Positions 1-10,339 of a DNA stretch of 64,000 nucleotides are shown one piece after another. The stretch lies in the NCBI RefSeq assembly GCF_000004195.4, contig NC_030683.2, positions 6,603,345 through 6,667,344 on the forward strand, given 5' to 3'. A program made the position numbers and the translations under genes. Within the stretch, counting starts at the first letter, position 1; the number at the start of each line of letters is the position of its first letter. This DNA is from Xenopus tropicalis (taxonomy: Eukaryota; Chordata; Amphibia; Anura; Pipidae). Under the pieces are notes generated by a model, which saw nothing but the letters and a program-made list of their open reading frames with translations, did not search any database and was not told the DNA's origin.

Positions 1-176
1 TGCACCCCCAATTAAGTACAGAGCTTTTGGGCCACCTACATTAAGTAGCAGAGCCTTGTGGTACCCCCACATTAAGTACAGAGCCTTATAGCACCCCACA
101 TTAAGTAGCAGAGCTTTTGGGCACCCCTACATTAAGTACAGAGCCTTTGGGCACCCCACATTAGTAGAATGGGGAT
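1..176. repeat. ~32-bp minisatellite upstream of lectin A
   Basis: About five imperfect tandem copies of a unit containing the core CATTAAGTACAGAGCCTT, with alternating short variants. The array begins before the window edge. An inverted copy of the same repeat lies at 34795-34915, upstream of lectin B on the other strand. It therefore marks the outer visible edge of the A/B inverted duplication. Confidence 0.8.
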
Positions 177-1812
177 GAGGTTCTGTTACCTTGAGAAGAC
201 CGCTGATGGATAGTGTAGAAGGAGAATAGAGATATAGCGAACCTGTTCGCCCGGTGGAACTAATTTGGCGCGACATCGGTGTTCACAAGTCCGCAAATTC
301 GCGAAACTTTTGGCGATGTTCCGCCTTTGGGTTCGCCTTCCGCTGGCGCCAAATTTTGACACTTTCACCCCAGAGTCAGCAGATACATGGCAGCCAATAA
401 GGCAGCTCTCCCTCCTGGACACCCCCCCCACCCTGGGACCACTCCCTTCAATATATAAACCGAAGCCCAGCAGCCGTTTACGATTCTCCTGTGTGTGTTT
501 GAAAGAGATAGTGTAGGGAGAGATTTTGCAGGGATTTGAGGGAGAGGTTTAGGGTAGCTTTGGCTGGGTTTGACTAGTGAATGTTGATCTGCTTTCTACT
601 GCTCTGTATTAGCAGCCACATAGGGAGAAGAGCGCTGTGTCCAAAGTGTGGCAGGGGATGAGGGCGAGTTTAGGTAGCTATTAGTTCTATCTGTGTTGGG
701 GACTGGTGTTGCTGCTCCTAGTATTACCAGCAAGCACCACCAGAGATCACTTTTGTATTATTATTATTTTTTTTTTTCATTTATCTTATAGATATTAGAT
801 ATATATATAAGATATAGTATTTAGATATTTATTCAAGACATTCTGTCTAAAAATAACAATAGTAATTCCGTGTCCAGAAACATTCAACTGAGTGACGTTT
901 TTCACGCAGCATAATATATCACCTACTGTAATATGTTGGCATTGCAGGCTTGTTGTTGCCACTGTCTTTTCAATCCAAGTGCCCACCTGCTTGTGTGAGC
1001 TTTTGCACATTCTGTATAAAAATAACATAATAATTCCGTTGTTCCAGAACATCACCCAAGTTGTTTTTGTTGTTTTGTAAAATAAAAAAAATGGCCAGGC
1101 AAAGGCAGGCCGCCACGCAGAGGCACTAGGGGCGTGCTGCTATGATATCCTGTGGCCCTAAGGAAATTGCCCAGTTTCCAAAAGGCACTTTTACCCTGAA
1201 CTCCAAAATGCTGAAGAAGGTAGTTGACTGGCTTACACAGCAACACCCCATCCCTCTACTGTTTCTAACTTTGGGGCACAACATCCTCATCCTCCTGCTG
1301 GCTATGGGCACCCCACGTACCACTTCTCTCACCACGCCGCCCTTCTTCACTGGAGTCAGAGGAGTTATTTACTCATGAGTTTTGTTTGAACTGGTGATGG
1401 CGCAACCAATTATTGCCAGAATGAGATGAAGGAGATGCCGGACTTTACACCAGAATTATCATAATTCAGGCAGGCAACACAACAGAGATGGACATAAGGT
1501 GTGATGAGGTCCCCGTGCTGCTGCGTTCTGTAGCTGTCAGAAGAAATTGATTGGCATCTGAGGAGAATGATGATGAGGAGATTGATGTTTTGGTGGTTGC
1601 CCACTAGAGAGAGCCAAGAGGAGGATAGTTCAGCATGGGAGAGACGGATGAGGCAGCGAGGAGAATTAACTTAGAAGAAGCAGGGGACAGCTCCACAGGG
1701 AAGCAGATACGGGGCAACAACATGGAATCGGCACCTGTGGTCAGCCAGCCAACACACCCGCCAACTTCTACTTGTTACCTGCCTAGAAAGCCGCACATCA
1801 AAAGCTCAGCAT

Positions 1813-4333
1813 GTGTGGCATTTTTTTAATGTGTGTGCCTCTGACAAAAGCGCTGTAATTTGCAAAATGAGTGCAGTCAGAAAACTGAGTCTTGGGAAGC
1901 CCAACACCCACTTAGGTACAACTGCTATGCGAACGGCACATGAACGCCCAAACACAAAGCACTATGGGGAGCAACACCTCAAGGCAGCAGCCAAACTCTA
2001 AGCCACCCTCCCTTCTGCTCCAGCATCTTACTGCTCTACTCTGCTGTCCTTGACCCGTCTCAACCACCCCTCCACTCCGCCTTCCACCTTGACCACCAGT
2101 TCCTGCTCATCTGCCCCCCAGCCAAGTTTCCTGTGAGGGCCATGTTTGAGCGTAAGAAACCAATGCCTCCGAGTCATCCCCTTGCCCGGCGTCTGACAGC
2201 TGGATTGTCCTGCACTCTTAGCCCGCCAGCTTTTTACCATACCAGCTTGTGGACTCTGAGGCTTTCCACCAATTTGTAGCAATTGGGACACCGCAGTGGA
2301 AGGTACCCAGCCGCAATTTTTTTTCACAGAAGGCAATACCACACCTGTACCAGCATGTGCAGAGCCAAGCCACCGCATCTCTGTCATTTAGTGTTGGGGC
2401 AAAGGTCCATATGACTACTGACACATGGTCCTCCAAGCATGGTCAGGGCAGGTATGTCACCTACACTGCCCACTGGGTGAACCTGGTGATGGCTGGGAAG
2501 CAGGGAATGCGTGGTTCAACAACAGTGGAGTTGGTGTCACCGCCACGGGTTGCATGCGGGTCTGCCACCACCTCTACTCCTCCTTTGCTCTCTAACTCAT
2601 CTTCTAAGTCATCTCCTAACTCGTCTTCTAACTTGGCTTCTTCCTCGGCTTCTTCCTCCTCTGCTGCTGGGTCCTCCTCCACACCTGAGCACCCCCAGCT
2701 TCCCATAGGCTATTCGACGTGCCAGGTACGCCGTTGTCATGCTGTCTTGGGCATGACGTGCCTGGAAAGCAGAAACCATACCGGATCTGCACTCCTGTCA
2801 TCTCTGCACTCACAGGTCGATCGGTGGCTGACCCCACACCAACTGAAAATCGGAAAAGTGGTGTGTGACAACGGAAGCAATCTGTTGGCAGCACTGAGAC
2901 TGGGCAATTTAACACATGTGCCCTGCATGGCACATGTTTTAAATTTGATAGTCCAACGGTTTGTCTCGAAGTACCCAGGATTGCAGGACATTCTCAGGCA
3001 GTCCAGGAAGTTGTCTGGCCATTTCAGACATTCCTACACAGCCATGGCATGCCTTGCTGACATTCAGCGGCGGCACAAGTTGCCAGTCAGGCGTTTAATT
3101 TACGACAGCCAGACTCGCTGGAATTCCACGCTAATGATGTTTGAACGTCTGCTGCAACAACAAAGAGCCGTCAATGAATACCTATTTGAACTGGGTGGTA
3201 GGACTGGATCTGCAGAGCTGGGGATTTTTTTCCCCCGTTACTGGGTGCTTATGCGCGATGCCTGCAGGCTGATGCGCCCTTTTGACGAGGTCACAAATAT
3301 GGTTAGTCGCACCGAAGGCACCATCAGCGACCTAATACCCTTTGCTTTTTTTCTTGAGCGTGCCGTGCGACGAGTGACAGATGACGCTGTAGACCAGAGT
3401 GACCAAGAGCACGATTTCTGGGCGGAATCACCAGAACGTTCCCAGGCACCTGCTGCAACGCAGGGAGAGGTGTCAGAAGTGGAGTCAAAGGAGGAAGGTG
3501 GCTTTGTGGAGGCGGAAGACCAACAGGAGCAGGCTTCCGGGGGCTTGTGGTCACCTTTTGGGGAGCCCTGGTCTTGTACGTGGCTGGGGGAGGAGACAGT
3601 GGTAGATGAGGGACGTAGTCCCTTGATAACGAGGAAGGGGAGATGGATACCTCTGCATCCAACTTGTGAGAATGGGGTCTTTCATGCTGTCATGCCTGTT
3701 GAAGGACCCCCGTATCAAGAGGCTTAAGGAGAAGGACCTGTACTGGGTGGCAACGCTACTAGACCCTCGTTACAAGCATAAAGTGGCAGAAATGTTACCA
3801 ACAAGTCCGAAAGGATGCTGCATTTCCAAACCAGCCTGCAAAACATGTTGTACAATGCTTTTAAGGGTGATGTCACTCCACATTCCAGGGGCAGAGGTGC
3901 CGGTAATCCTCCCACGAGCACACCTGCAAGGACAATGCACTTTGGCCACTCTGTAACGTCAGATATGCAAAGTTTTTTCAGTCCAAGGCAGCGCCAGGAC
4001 CTTTCTGGATCCACCCTCCGAGAACGCCTCGACCGGCAGGTAGCGGACTACCTGGCATTAACTGCAGATATTTACACTCTGAGGAGCAATGAACCCCTGG
4101 ACTACTGGGTGCGCAGGCTTGATCTGTGGCCAGAGCTGTCACAATTTGCCATAAATCTCTTGTCTTGCCCTGCCTCAAGTGTCCTCTCAGAAAGGACCTT
4201 CAGTGCAGCAGGAGGGATTGTAACTGAGAAGAGAACTCGCCTAGGTCACAAAAGTGTTGATTACCTGACCTTTATTAAAATGAATGAGGCATGGATCTCG
4301 GAGGGTTACTGCACGCCGGAAGACTTGTTCTGA
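1813..4333 (+). pseudogene. hAT transposase, BED-finger type, broken by frameshifts
   Basis: Three parts are recognisable in different frames. A degenerate BED-type zinc finger lies at 1813-2001 (starts WHFFNVCASDKSAVICKM; the second metal-binding Cys appears replaced by Ser and the His region is altered). The long catalytic segment is at 2249-3727; it contains the TDTWSS block and the CMAHVLNL and TRWNST motifs typical of hAT RNase-H-like transposases. The LLDPRYK motif follows at about 3750-3780 in another frame. The C-terminal dimerisation domain (hATC) is at 3815-4333 in a third frame, with CPASSVLSERTFSAAG. A stop at 2219-2221 separates the finger from the catalytic frame. At least three frame changes make it non-autonomous today. 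It sits wholly inside the element 227-5526, so it is not a domesticated host ZBED gene. Confidence 0.9.
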
Positions 4334-4479
4334 CTGCCCATGCAGCTGTCCTTCTCTGCACGCCGCTTGACACCACACACAGCTGTCCTTTAGCGTCCTC
4401 CTCCGCCACCGTACAAACTAGGGTGCAAATCCTACTGGTTTCTTTTTAAGCCAAACTTTTTGGACAGGTAAATCCTGAA

Positions 4480-4770
4480 TTTTTCTGTCTTCTGTGCTTG
4501 GCACCCTATCTTAGTTCTTTGAAAGGGTTTGCCTGGGGCATGGTTATGATACCATCTATCTTTGATGTTTTTTCTGTCTTCTGTGCTTGGCATGCTATCT
4601 TCATTTTTTTAAAGGGTTTGCCTGGGGATTGGTTATGATACCATCTATCTTTGATGTTTTTTCTGTCTTCTGTGCTTGGCACCCTATCTTAGTTCTTTTA
4701 AAGGGTTTGCATGGGGCATGGTTATGATACCATCTATCTAACATATTTTTTCTGTCCTCTGTGCTTCAGT
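4480..4770 (+). repeat. ~87-bp direct repeat, about 3.3 copies, in hAT 3' region
   Basis: Tandem copies of a unit containing TTCTGTCTTCTGTGCTTGG followed by GGTTATGATACCATCTATC, downstream of the transposase stop. The copies differ by a few substitutions. This is an internal repeat of the transposon. Confidence 0.8.
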
Positions 4771-5534
4771 GGCTGCAACAAAAAAAACATAATTTTTCAG
4801 GAATGTACACATTCCTGATTTTTCAGGGTTATGCAACAGCGGCAAAATCGTATCTTTTATGGTCACCGCAGGTGATCAATAAAGTAGGCCAAAACTGGGC
4901 CCACACTGCAGAATCAGTGTTTTTTGGTTCACGTCACTGTACATTGAATTACCTCTGCCTGACCATGCACGTGCGCACAAGCACGGTGACTGCTAAACAC
5001 ACCACTACAGAAATATTCCCACCGACAGGACGAACGTCCTGGAGGTGACAAGCAACTAGTAAAAACTATTATTCGCTCACTTGACGGTATCATTAAAGCT
5101 TTTTGCGGTTTTTTTTTCGTTGCAGTAAACGCAGCGTTTTGTCTTTGCGTGTGAACCGGCCGTAACCTTTACACAACTTGATTGGCATGTAGACGCCGGA
5201 CGTTTTAAAGCAGTTTATTACATAAGTTTAGGAATGTAGTGTGATTTCTGCCCTTTACAGCACAAAACGCAACACTGTGTCAACAACGTATTTTTCAGAG
5301 AAGTTTTTGCCCTTGATCCCCCTCCTGCATGTCACTGCCCAGGTCGTGGCACCCTTTAAACAACTTTAAAATCAGGTTTCTGGCCAGAAATGGCTTTTCT
5401 AGGTTTTAAAGTTCGCCTTCCCATTGAAGTCTATGGGGTTCGCAAAGTTCGCGAACGTTCGCACTTTTTGCCGAAAGTTCGCGAACGGGTTCGCAAACTT
5501 TTTTGGCGAGTTTCGCTACATCTCTAAAGGAGAA

Positions 5535-6081
5535 GGGAGCTACAATGCAGCCTGACTACAGATACCAGTAAAATGCAGAATTTGCACCGGAGGGAGTGGT
5601 CAGCCATACCGAATGCAGCTGATTGGTCAAGGGAAATTAGTATAGAGAAGGGACCATTTCCATTTGTATTTTGGCACAATGCAGTCTCAGTAGAGTGCGT
5701 GGGACAGTAATTAGAGAGACAGGAGGGGACGAGCAGGATTCAAAATAGGCCCCGGCATTTCAACTACATAGAGGCCCCTCGGGCAACAAAGTGTTAACTC
5801 AGCTGCAGTGTCGGTTGGTTTGCTACAGGCACCGCTGCCACAACACTCAGAAATAAGTCGGCTTTTCTGGGAACCTTATCACCACAAGGCGTGTTGTGTT
5901 AGCAAATAGGGGGGAGTTGTTAGCACAGGTCCTCAGTAAAAAAAAAAAGTATTTTCATTTTCATTTATGAGGGGAGAGTTCCGCTGCACGCATTTGGCCC
6001 CCACCCAACCGTTTCCTACTGGGTAGCAAATCTATTTCTATTTCAAATTTGGTTTCCACTCCTCCCACACAACTGCTGCCG
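5535..6081 (+). other. Upstream flank of lectin A, shared with lectin B
   Basis: There is no coding feature here. It aligns by eye with the reverse complement of about 34210-34745, upstream of lectin B; for example the block around CAGTAAAATGCAGAATTTGC is present in both. Conservation between paralogues plus the TATA-like sequence at its end make it the best promoter candidate for lectin A. Confidence 0.55.
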
Positions 6082-6088
6082 TATATAA
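6082..6088 (+). promoter_or_regulatory. TATA-like box upstream of lectin A exon 1
   Basis: TATATAA preceded by a CCCACACAACTG block. The same block and a TATATA lie at the matching place upstream of lectin B on the minus strand (34194-34201). The TATA is about 400 bp before the proposed start codon, so the 5' UTR would include most of the 102-bp repeat array. The promoter role is inferred. Confidence 0.4.
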
Positions 6089-6113
6089 TGCAACTGTCAC
6101 CCTGATTTACTCT

Positions 6114-6625
6114 ACCGGATCAGGAGAAAGCGGAGGGGCTAGAACCCAAAGGCTTGTATAGTGCGTATTGTGACACAGACAAGGGGGTGTGGGACTGTCC
6201 CCCCGCGATTACGCCGCCGGATCAGGAGAAAGCGGAGAGGCTAGAACCCCTAGGCTTGTATAGTGTGTATTGTGACACAGACAAGGGGGTGCGGGACTGT
6301 TACCCCAGGATTACTCCGCCAGATCAGGAGAAAGCAGAGGGGCTAGAACCCCTAGGTTTGTGTAGTGCGTATTGCAATGCAGACAAGGGGGTGCAGGACT
6401 GTACCCCCCGGGATTACTCCACCGGATCAGGAGAAAGCGGAGAGGCTAGAACCCCTAGGCTTGTATAGTGCGTATTGTGACGCAGACATGGGGGTGCGGG
6501 ACTGTTACCCCGAGATTACTCCGCTGGATCAGGAGAAAGCGGAGGGGCTAGAACCCCTAGGCTTGTACAGTGTGTATTGTGACACAGACAAGGGGATTAC
6601 TGCGCCGGATCAGGAGAGAGCAGAG
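6114..6625 (+). repeat. 102-bp (34-codon) tandem repeat spanning lectin A exon 1
   Basis: About five copies of a unit that reads, in the exon frame, PDQEKAEGLEPLGLYSVY then CDTDKGVRDCYPRIT. The period of 102 bp is a multiple of three, so copies can be added without shifting frame. One unit near the middle (about 6400-6415) has an extra base, so only the last units are in frame with the transmembrane exon. An inverted, more degraded array of the same repeat lies at 33655-34200. Confidence 0.85.
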
Positions 6626-6689
6626 GGGCCGGACCCCCTTCTCTCATCGCCGATAGTTAAGCTGTCTGCAGAGCGGAGGGATCGTTCAG
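6488..6689 (+). CDS. Lectin A exon 1: start and cytoplasmic tail
   Basis: The proposed first coding exon of a type II membrane C-type lectin-like receptor encodes 67 residues plus one base. It begins MGVRDCYPEITP and contains GLYSVYCDTDKG, then SPIVKLSAERRDRS. It ends at the donor TTCAG|GTGAGT in phase 1, which fits the acceptor phase of the exon at 6954. The ATG at 6488 exists because this repeat unit reads GACATG where other visible A units read GACAAG; no earlier in-frame ATG was seen. Two tyrosines per repeat unit lie in the tail, but neither matches a strict ITIM or a hemITAM. An additional upstream non-coding or coding exon cannot be excluded. Confidence 0.65.
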
Positions 6690-6953
6690 GTGAGTTTGGG
6701 GAAGGGAATCACGGGGTACAGGCAAATATTTAGACGCTGGGTTGTGCGGCTGGGGGCCTGTGGTTCCTTTATGGGGCTGCAACATATTATAATTACTGAC
6801 TGTAGAGTTATATTTTATATATGTTACACGTGTCATGGAGGGAAAGCCAAGCAGTAACTGTGCAGGAACCCATTCCCGTGTCTGTGAGAGAGTCTGAGTG
6901 AGGGTTAAAGCTTTATATTTGGTTCATTTCTCACATATTTGTATTTTTGACAG

Positions 6954-7064
6954 TTTTACAGAAACCCCTCTGCTCCCTCCGTGTTCCTTTGGTGCCAGTG
7001 ATCTGTATCTTTGCAGTTTTAGTCCTTGTGGTTGTGGCTTTGGCTGTTACTGTGTCCCTCAGAG
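6954..7064 (+). CDS. Lectin A exon 2: transmembrane segment
   Basis: Acceptor TTTTGACAG and donor AGAG|GTGAGT give a 111-nt exon, phase 1 to phase 1. The translation is LQKPLCSLRVPLVPVICIF, followed by a run of Ala, Val and Leu ending TVSLRG. This is one hydrophobic helix of about 23 residues after a short basic juxtamembrane stretch, as expected for a signal-anchor (type II) protein. There is no charged residue within the helix, so pairing with DAP12-type adaptors through the membrane is not suggested. The same exon exists in lectin C (47690-47797) and, damaged, in lectin B (32892-32788). Confidence 0.8.
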
Positions 7065-7284
7065 GTGAGTTCTGGGCACCAGTAAGTGGGGAACACAACA
7101 ACGTTGATTATATGTACAAACCCAATGGCTTAGTACTTAGTTAGGGTTATTAATTGTATTCTTGTGTTATTCACTGACAACATTGTTATGGGGAAATGCT
7201 GAACTATGTCTCTATTTTATTACTGGGGCTGTAACTGCAGAACTTGTTTCCCATAGTGTAAAGGTCATTGGCCGATCACTTCCC

Positions 7285-7785
7285 CTTAATGGAATTAACT
7301 CATGGGCTTCTCCGGCAGATATCTGCATTGTAATCTGTTCTTCCCATGGGGCTAGCCATATTCTTGCTCTGATAAACTTCACTCACACTTTACTGCTGCG
7401 CTGCAAGTTGGAGTGATATCCCCCCCCTCACCCCCAGCAGCCGATCAGCAGAACAATGGGAAGGGAGCAAGATAGCAGCTCCCAGTAGGTATCAGAATAG
7501 CACTCAATAGTAAGAAATCCAAGTCCGGCTTGGGACTCCTCCAGTTACATGGGAGTAGGAGAAACAATAGGTTAGCTGAAAGCAGTTCTAATGGGTAGCG
7601 CTGGCTGAAAGCTCAGACTCAGGCACAATGCACTGAGATGGCGCCTACACACCAATATTACAGCTACAAATACATTTGTTGGTACAAGAATAAAAGGTTA
7701 AATGGCAGAGGGAATTATTTGCTGTGTAACAGTGTCATTTAGAGATACAAAGTGCCCCATAAATATCACGGCAGTGTCTATTTAA
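7285..7785 (-). mobile_element. TTAA-type MITE in lectin A intron 2, truncated by a younger MITE
   Basis: On the minus strand it resembles the repeat beginning TTAAAGGGACACTGCCATGA at 40144 and the one at 31562. It contains one copy of a ~240-bp internal segment (CTGAGTCTGAGCTTTCAGCC to AACTTGCAGCGCAGCAGTAA). That segment is present about three times in lectin B and about five times at 40300-41346. Its terminal TTAA in intron 2 was used as the target of the palindromic MITE at 7782-8198. It looks like a common Xenopus interspersed repeat; naming needs a library. Confidence 0.65.
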
Positions 7786-8198
7786 AGGAGAAGGCTAAGT
7801 CACTTGGGGGTGCCAAAATGTTAGGCACCCCCAAGTGACTTAAATCGCTTACCTTGTACCCCGGGCTGGTGCCCCTGTTAGGAGAAAACAGCACCAGCCC
7901 GGGGTACCTGCAGCGAGCCTTCCTCCTTCCGGCTTTGCGCTGCCGGCGAAATCCGTGGGCCGGCACATGCGCAGTAGAGTGAAAAGCCGACTTCTATGTT
8001 TAAGTTCGGCTTTTTCACTCTACTGTGCATGCGGGCGCAGCGAATATGGAAGAGGAAGCGCTCGCAGCTACCCCGGGCTGGTGCTGTTCTCTCTGAACAG
8101 GGGCACCAGCCCGGGGTAAAAAGTATGCGATTTAAGTCACTTGGGGGTGCCTAACATTTTGGCACCCCCAAGTGACTTAACCTTTCCTTCTCCTTTAA
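7782..8198. mobile_element. Near-perfect palindromic MITE, TTAA target site
   Basis: A 417-bp inverted repeat starts TTAAAGGAGAAGG and ends CCTTCTCCTTTAA. Each arm holds its own smaller hairpin (CACTTGGGGGTGCC with its complement) and the block CCCCGGGCTGGTGC. The flanking TTAA duplication is that of piggyBac or Kolobok-type elements. It is absent from the same place in lectin B (about 31562), where only a single CTTTAA is present. Confidence 0.85.
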
Positions 8199-8218
8199 CT
8201 ATAACCCTTTCTTATCAG

Positions 8219-8394
8219 GTACCCATCAACCCTGCCCAGTATATCACTATTCTGCCCCCTGTGAGGAGGACTGGATCTGGTACCGGGGGAAATGTTACTA
8301 TTTCGCTGAGACGTACGATGAGTGGAACAACAGCCAGAGCTTCTGTGTTTCCCACAATGCATCTCTCTCTCTCATCGACACCCAGGAGGAACTG
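8219..8394 (+). CDS. Lectin A exon 3: stalk and first half of CTLD
   Basis: A 176-nt exon between acceptor CTTATCAG and donor GAACTG|GTGAGT, phase 1 to phase 0. The reading frame was chosen by the joins and by the domain: THQPCPVYHYSAPC, then EEDWIWYRGKCYYF, then NNSQSFCVSHNASLSLIDTQ and EEL. This is the opening of a long-form CTLD: the first Cys pair (C-x9-C), the WIWYRGKCYYF strand, and the ASLSLIDTQEEL helix and loop. The stalk has an extra Cys that could form a dimer bridge. A longer open frame in this region is a shadow in the wrong phase. The exon is nearly identical to lectin C exon 3 from the first CTLD Cys onward. Confidence 0.88.
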
Positions 8395-8416
8395 GTGAGT
8401 AATCAGAAACATATTA

Positions 8417-9068
8417 GGGTTGATTCACTAAGGTGCGATAACACTTATCGCGTGCTTTTTTGCGTTAAAATTGATGCGAAAAAAAACGTGTGATTCGCTA
8501 AAGTATTGTTGCATGCGTTAAGTCGCATATCGCGTGCGTTAAATAGTGTGCAACCACATGTGTTCATTTTAATGCATTGTGTAAATTGGTGAATGAAAAG
8601 AATATGATCGCATGATTCACAAACACTTAGACGCGCTAAATATCGCATTAGTCCCTACTTGGGGCAAGCGGTAATTATAGAAAAGTACAGTTCATGAGCT
8701 TTTGGCAATAAAATATGGACTTTGCAGTGGGATTTATTCAGTCTGTGTTTCCCCCAGAGTGACGCAGCCGCCAGTTTGCAGGGAAATGGGCATTTTCAGA
8801 AAAGTACTTTTACGAGCGTAATGCTGTGTATGGCTAATAAGGCGTGTGCGCAATAAGTATCGCTCGTACGTTAATTAGCGCGCGTTCCGTCAAATACCGC
8901 ACAAAAATAGTCTTCGCGACTTAAATAACGCAAGCAGCATCATGTCTAAATTAACCCAGATATACTTTTAGTGAATCGTGCGTTAAAACGTGAAAAATTA
9001 GACGTGATAAAATTTTTAACGCATGCTACAAATAGCGCATGTTTTAACGCACTTTAGTGAATCAACCC
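8417..9068. mobile_element. Palindromic MITE in lectin A intron 3
   Basis: Inverted termini GGGTTGATTCACTAA and TTAGTGAATCAACCC, with direct repeats TATTA at 8412-8416 and 9069-9073. The interior is rich in GCGTTAA and GCGATA-like words in both orientations. No coding capacity is seen. The superfamily is uncertain because the TA-rich flank allows a 2- to 5-bp duplication. The lectin B intron lacks it. Confidence 0.75.
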
Positions 9069-9319
9069 TATTATATCTAATTCGAAGTATATTATTTCCA
9101 CCATGTCCGTGTAAAGGCAGCAGAATTCGGGGCAACTTTGGGAGTTTTAAGTGCGATGTTTTTATTACACACAGTGCCCAAGCTCTCCCATAGGCTTGAA
9201 TGGAAACTGCCTGATAAGAACTTGTAGCAGTGCATGTCGGTCGATGCAGGAGTTTCACAGTTGTTCTGCCTGCTGATTACACCCATGTTTGATATGGGAT
9301 CTCCATTCAAGTCTGTGGG

Positions 9320-9650
9320 GTGCTATTTAAGGGGCCTTTAGGTGCTGTTCCCAGTACACTGAGATGTATTTAGCTTTTCATATGGATGGTGCTGTACCAG
9401 GGACCTACTGGTTGGTCTCCATGTGCAGATCTGTAGGGATTTCTAATCTGGGCGCCCCTAAGCCAGCCCCATTCGTCGACCCCCCTCCGTGCAAGTGAGC
9501 ACACACATGCATGAAAGTTTAATGTTGCATATGGAGCAGTGGGGAGAGGTCCCCATTGCTCTGTATGGGAGAAAAATTTGTGCCACCCTAGGCCCAGGAC
9601 TTTGTGACCTCTCCACAAATCTGGGCCTGGGAGCAGTGTCCAAAACATTT
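9320..9650 (-). mobile_element. Degenerate non-autonomous hAT remnant in intron 3
   Basis: On the minus strand it reads CAGGCCCAGATTTGTGG, then GGCCTAGGGTGGCA, matching the clean element at 63489-63797 (CAGGCCCGGATTTGTGG, GGCCTAGGGCGGCA). The other end is poorly preserved, so the left boundary is approximate. The same intron of lectin B runs straight through this place without the insert. Confidence 0.6.
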
Positions 9651-9998
9651 GCCAATGTGCCCAAAGGTATCTGTGCCCCTGTACACCCATGTGTATAGTA
9701 TTCCAGCTGTACAAGGTCGGTTTATGGCTACAAATAAAATGATATATATACTGCTGCATTGGTTAATGCCCTATAATCCAACAATAAAGCTCTCAGTATC
9801 CATGCACACAGGCAGGCTAACTTATAGAACTGAGGGCAGGTGGGTGGGCATAATGGCTCTGTGTGCAAGGTGCTGTCATTATTCCTTTAATTTGGAAATG
9901 GCTAATTGGCACTTTTTATTTACAAGACTGTTTGTATTTGCTGTAGAAGTGGATTGGTTGAGATTCTGTTTCTCACAGCTAATGTTCTGTCATTGTAG

Positions 9999-10105
9999 GA
10001 TTTCCTAAGGAGACACAGGGGGCTCAATGACCACTGGATTGGGCTGTACAGAGACACTGATGAGCCGGGGTGGGTCTGGGCAAATGGATCCATGTTCAGA
10101 AATAC
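9999..10105 (+). CDS. Lectin A exon 4: middle of CTLD
   Basis: A 107-nt exon between acceptor CATTGTAG and donor AATAC|GTAAGT, phase 0 to phase 2. It encodes DFLRRHRGLNDHWIGLYRD, then TDEPGWVWANGSMFRNT. The HWIGL and W-V-W-NGS blocks are the CTLD core (the WIGL motif). No EPN or QPD calcium-binding triplet is present, so sugar binding by the classical Ca2+ route is unlikely. The next exon should start in phase 2 and encode the last Cys pairs. No such exon is visible on the plus strand before the assembly gap at 27096, so lectin A is incomplete in this window. Confidence 0.88.
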
Positions 10106-10109
10106 GTAA

Positions 10110-10339
10110 GTATTAGGAGGCTGTTCCTGCTGATTGGCAGCATAGGTATTCTCATGTAATAAACATGTTTTATGGTATCTCTCTATACAGGCTATGAGCA
10201 AACTTAGGGGGCTGTTCCTGCTGAATTGTGCTTAGTACTGGGGAATCCCTATGTGCCATAGTTTTATGGTATCTCTCTGTACAGGCTATGAGCAAACTTA
10301 GGGGGCTGTTCCTGCTTAATTGTGCTTAGTACAGGGGAA
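10110..10339 (+). repeat. 94-bp intronic array, left part (lectin A intron 4)
   Basis: About two units of a 94-bp repeat (core GGCTATGAGCAAACTTAGGG, then ATGGTATCTCTCTGTACAG). The array is cut here by the LINE at 10340-17618 and resumes at 17619. The same array follows CTLD exon 4 in lectins B and C. Confidence 0.9.

Larger units (their letters stand above)
227..5526 (+). mobile_element. Complete hAT-superfamily DNA transposon with 8-bp TSD
   Basis: The element is bounded by imperfect terminal inverted repeats: TAGAGATATAGCGAAC at the left and the complement of TAGAGATGTAGCGAAAC at the right. It is flanked by a perfect 8-bp direct repeat, AAGGAGAA, at 219-226 and 5527-5534. Eight-base target duplications are diagnostic of hAT elements. 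The subterminal regions are rich in repeated TTCGCGAA-like motifs on both sides (about 300-340 and 5405-5500), the kind of site hAT transposases usually bind. The interior encodes a decayed BED-finger transposase. The paralogous position in lectin B (about 34770) has no insertion, so the element arrived after the duplication. Boundaries were read directly; family-level naming within hAT needs a repeat library. Confidence 0.95.

Noticed and set aside
2249..4333. A domesticated host ZBED-type gene
   Set aside because: The reading frames lie wholly inside a hAT with TIRs and 8-bp TSD, and they contain several frameshifts, so it is a dead transposase.
8141..8398. An 85-codon open frame covering lectin A exon 3 (and its twin at 60440-60679)
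   Set aside because: It is in the wrong frame: the CTLD motif, cysteines and exon phases fit another frame of the same exon.
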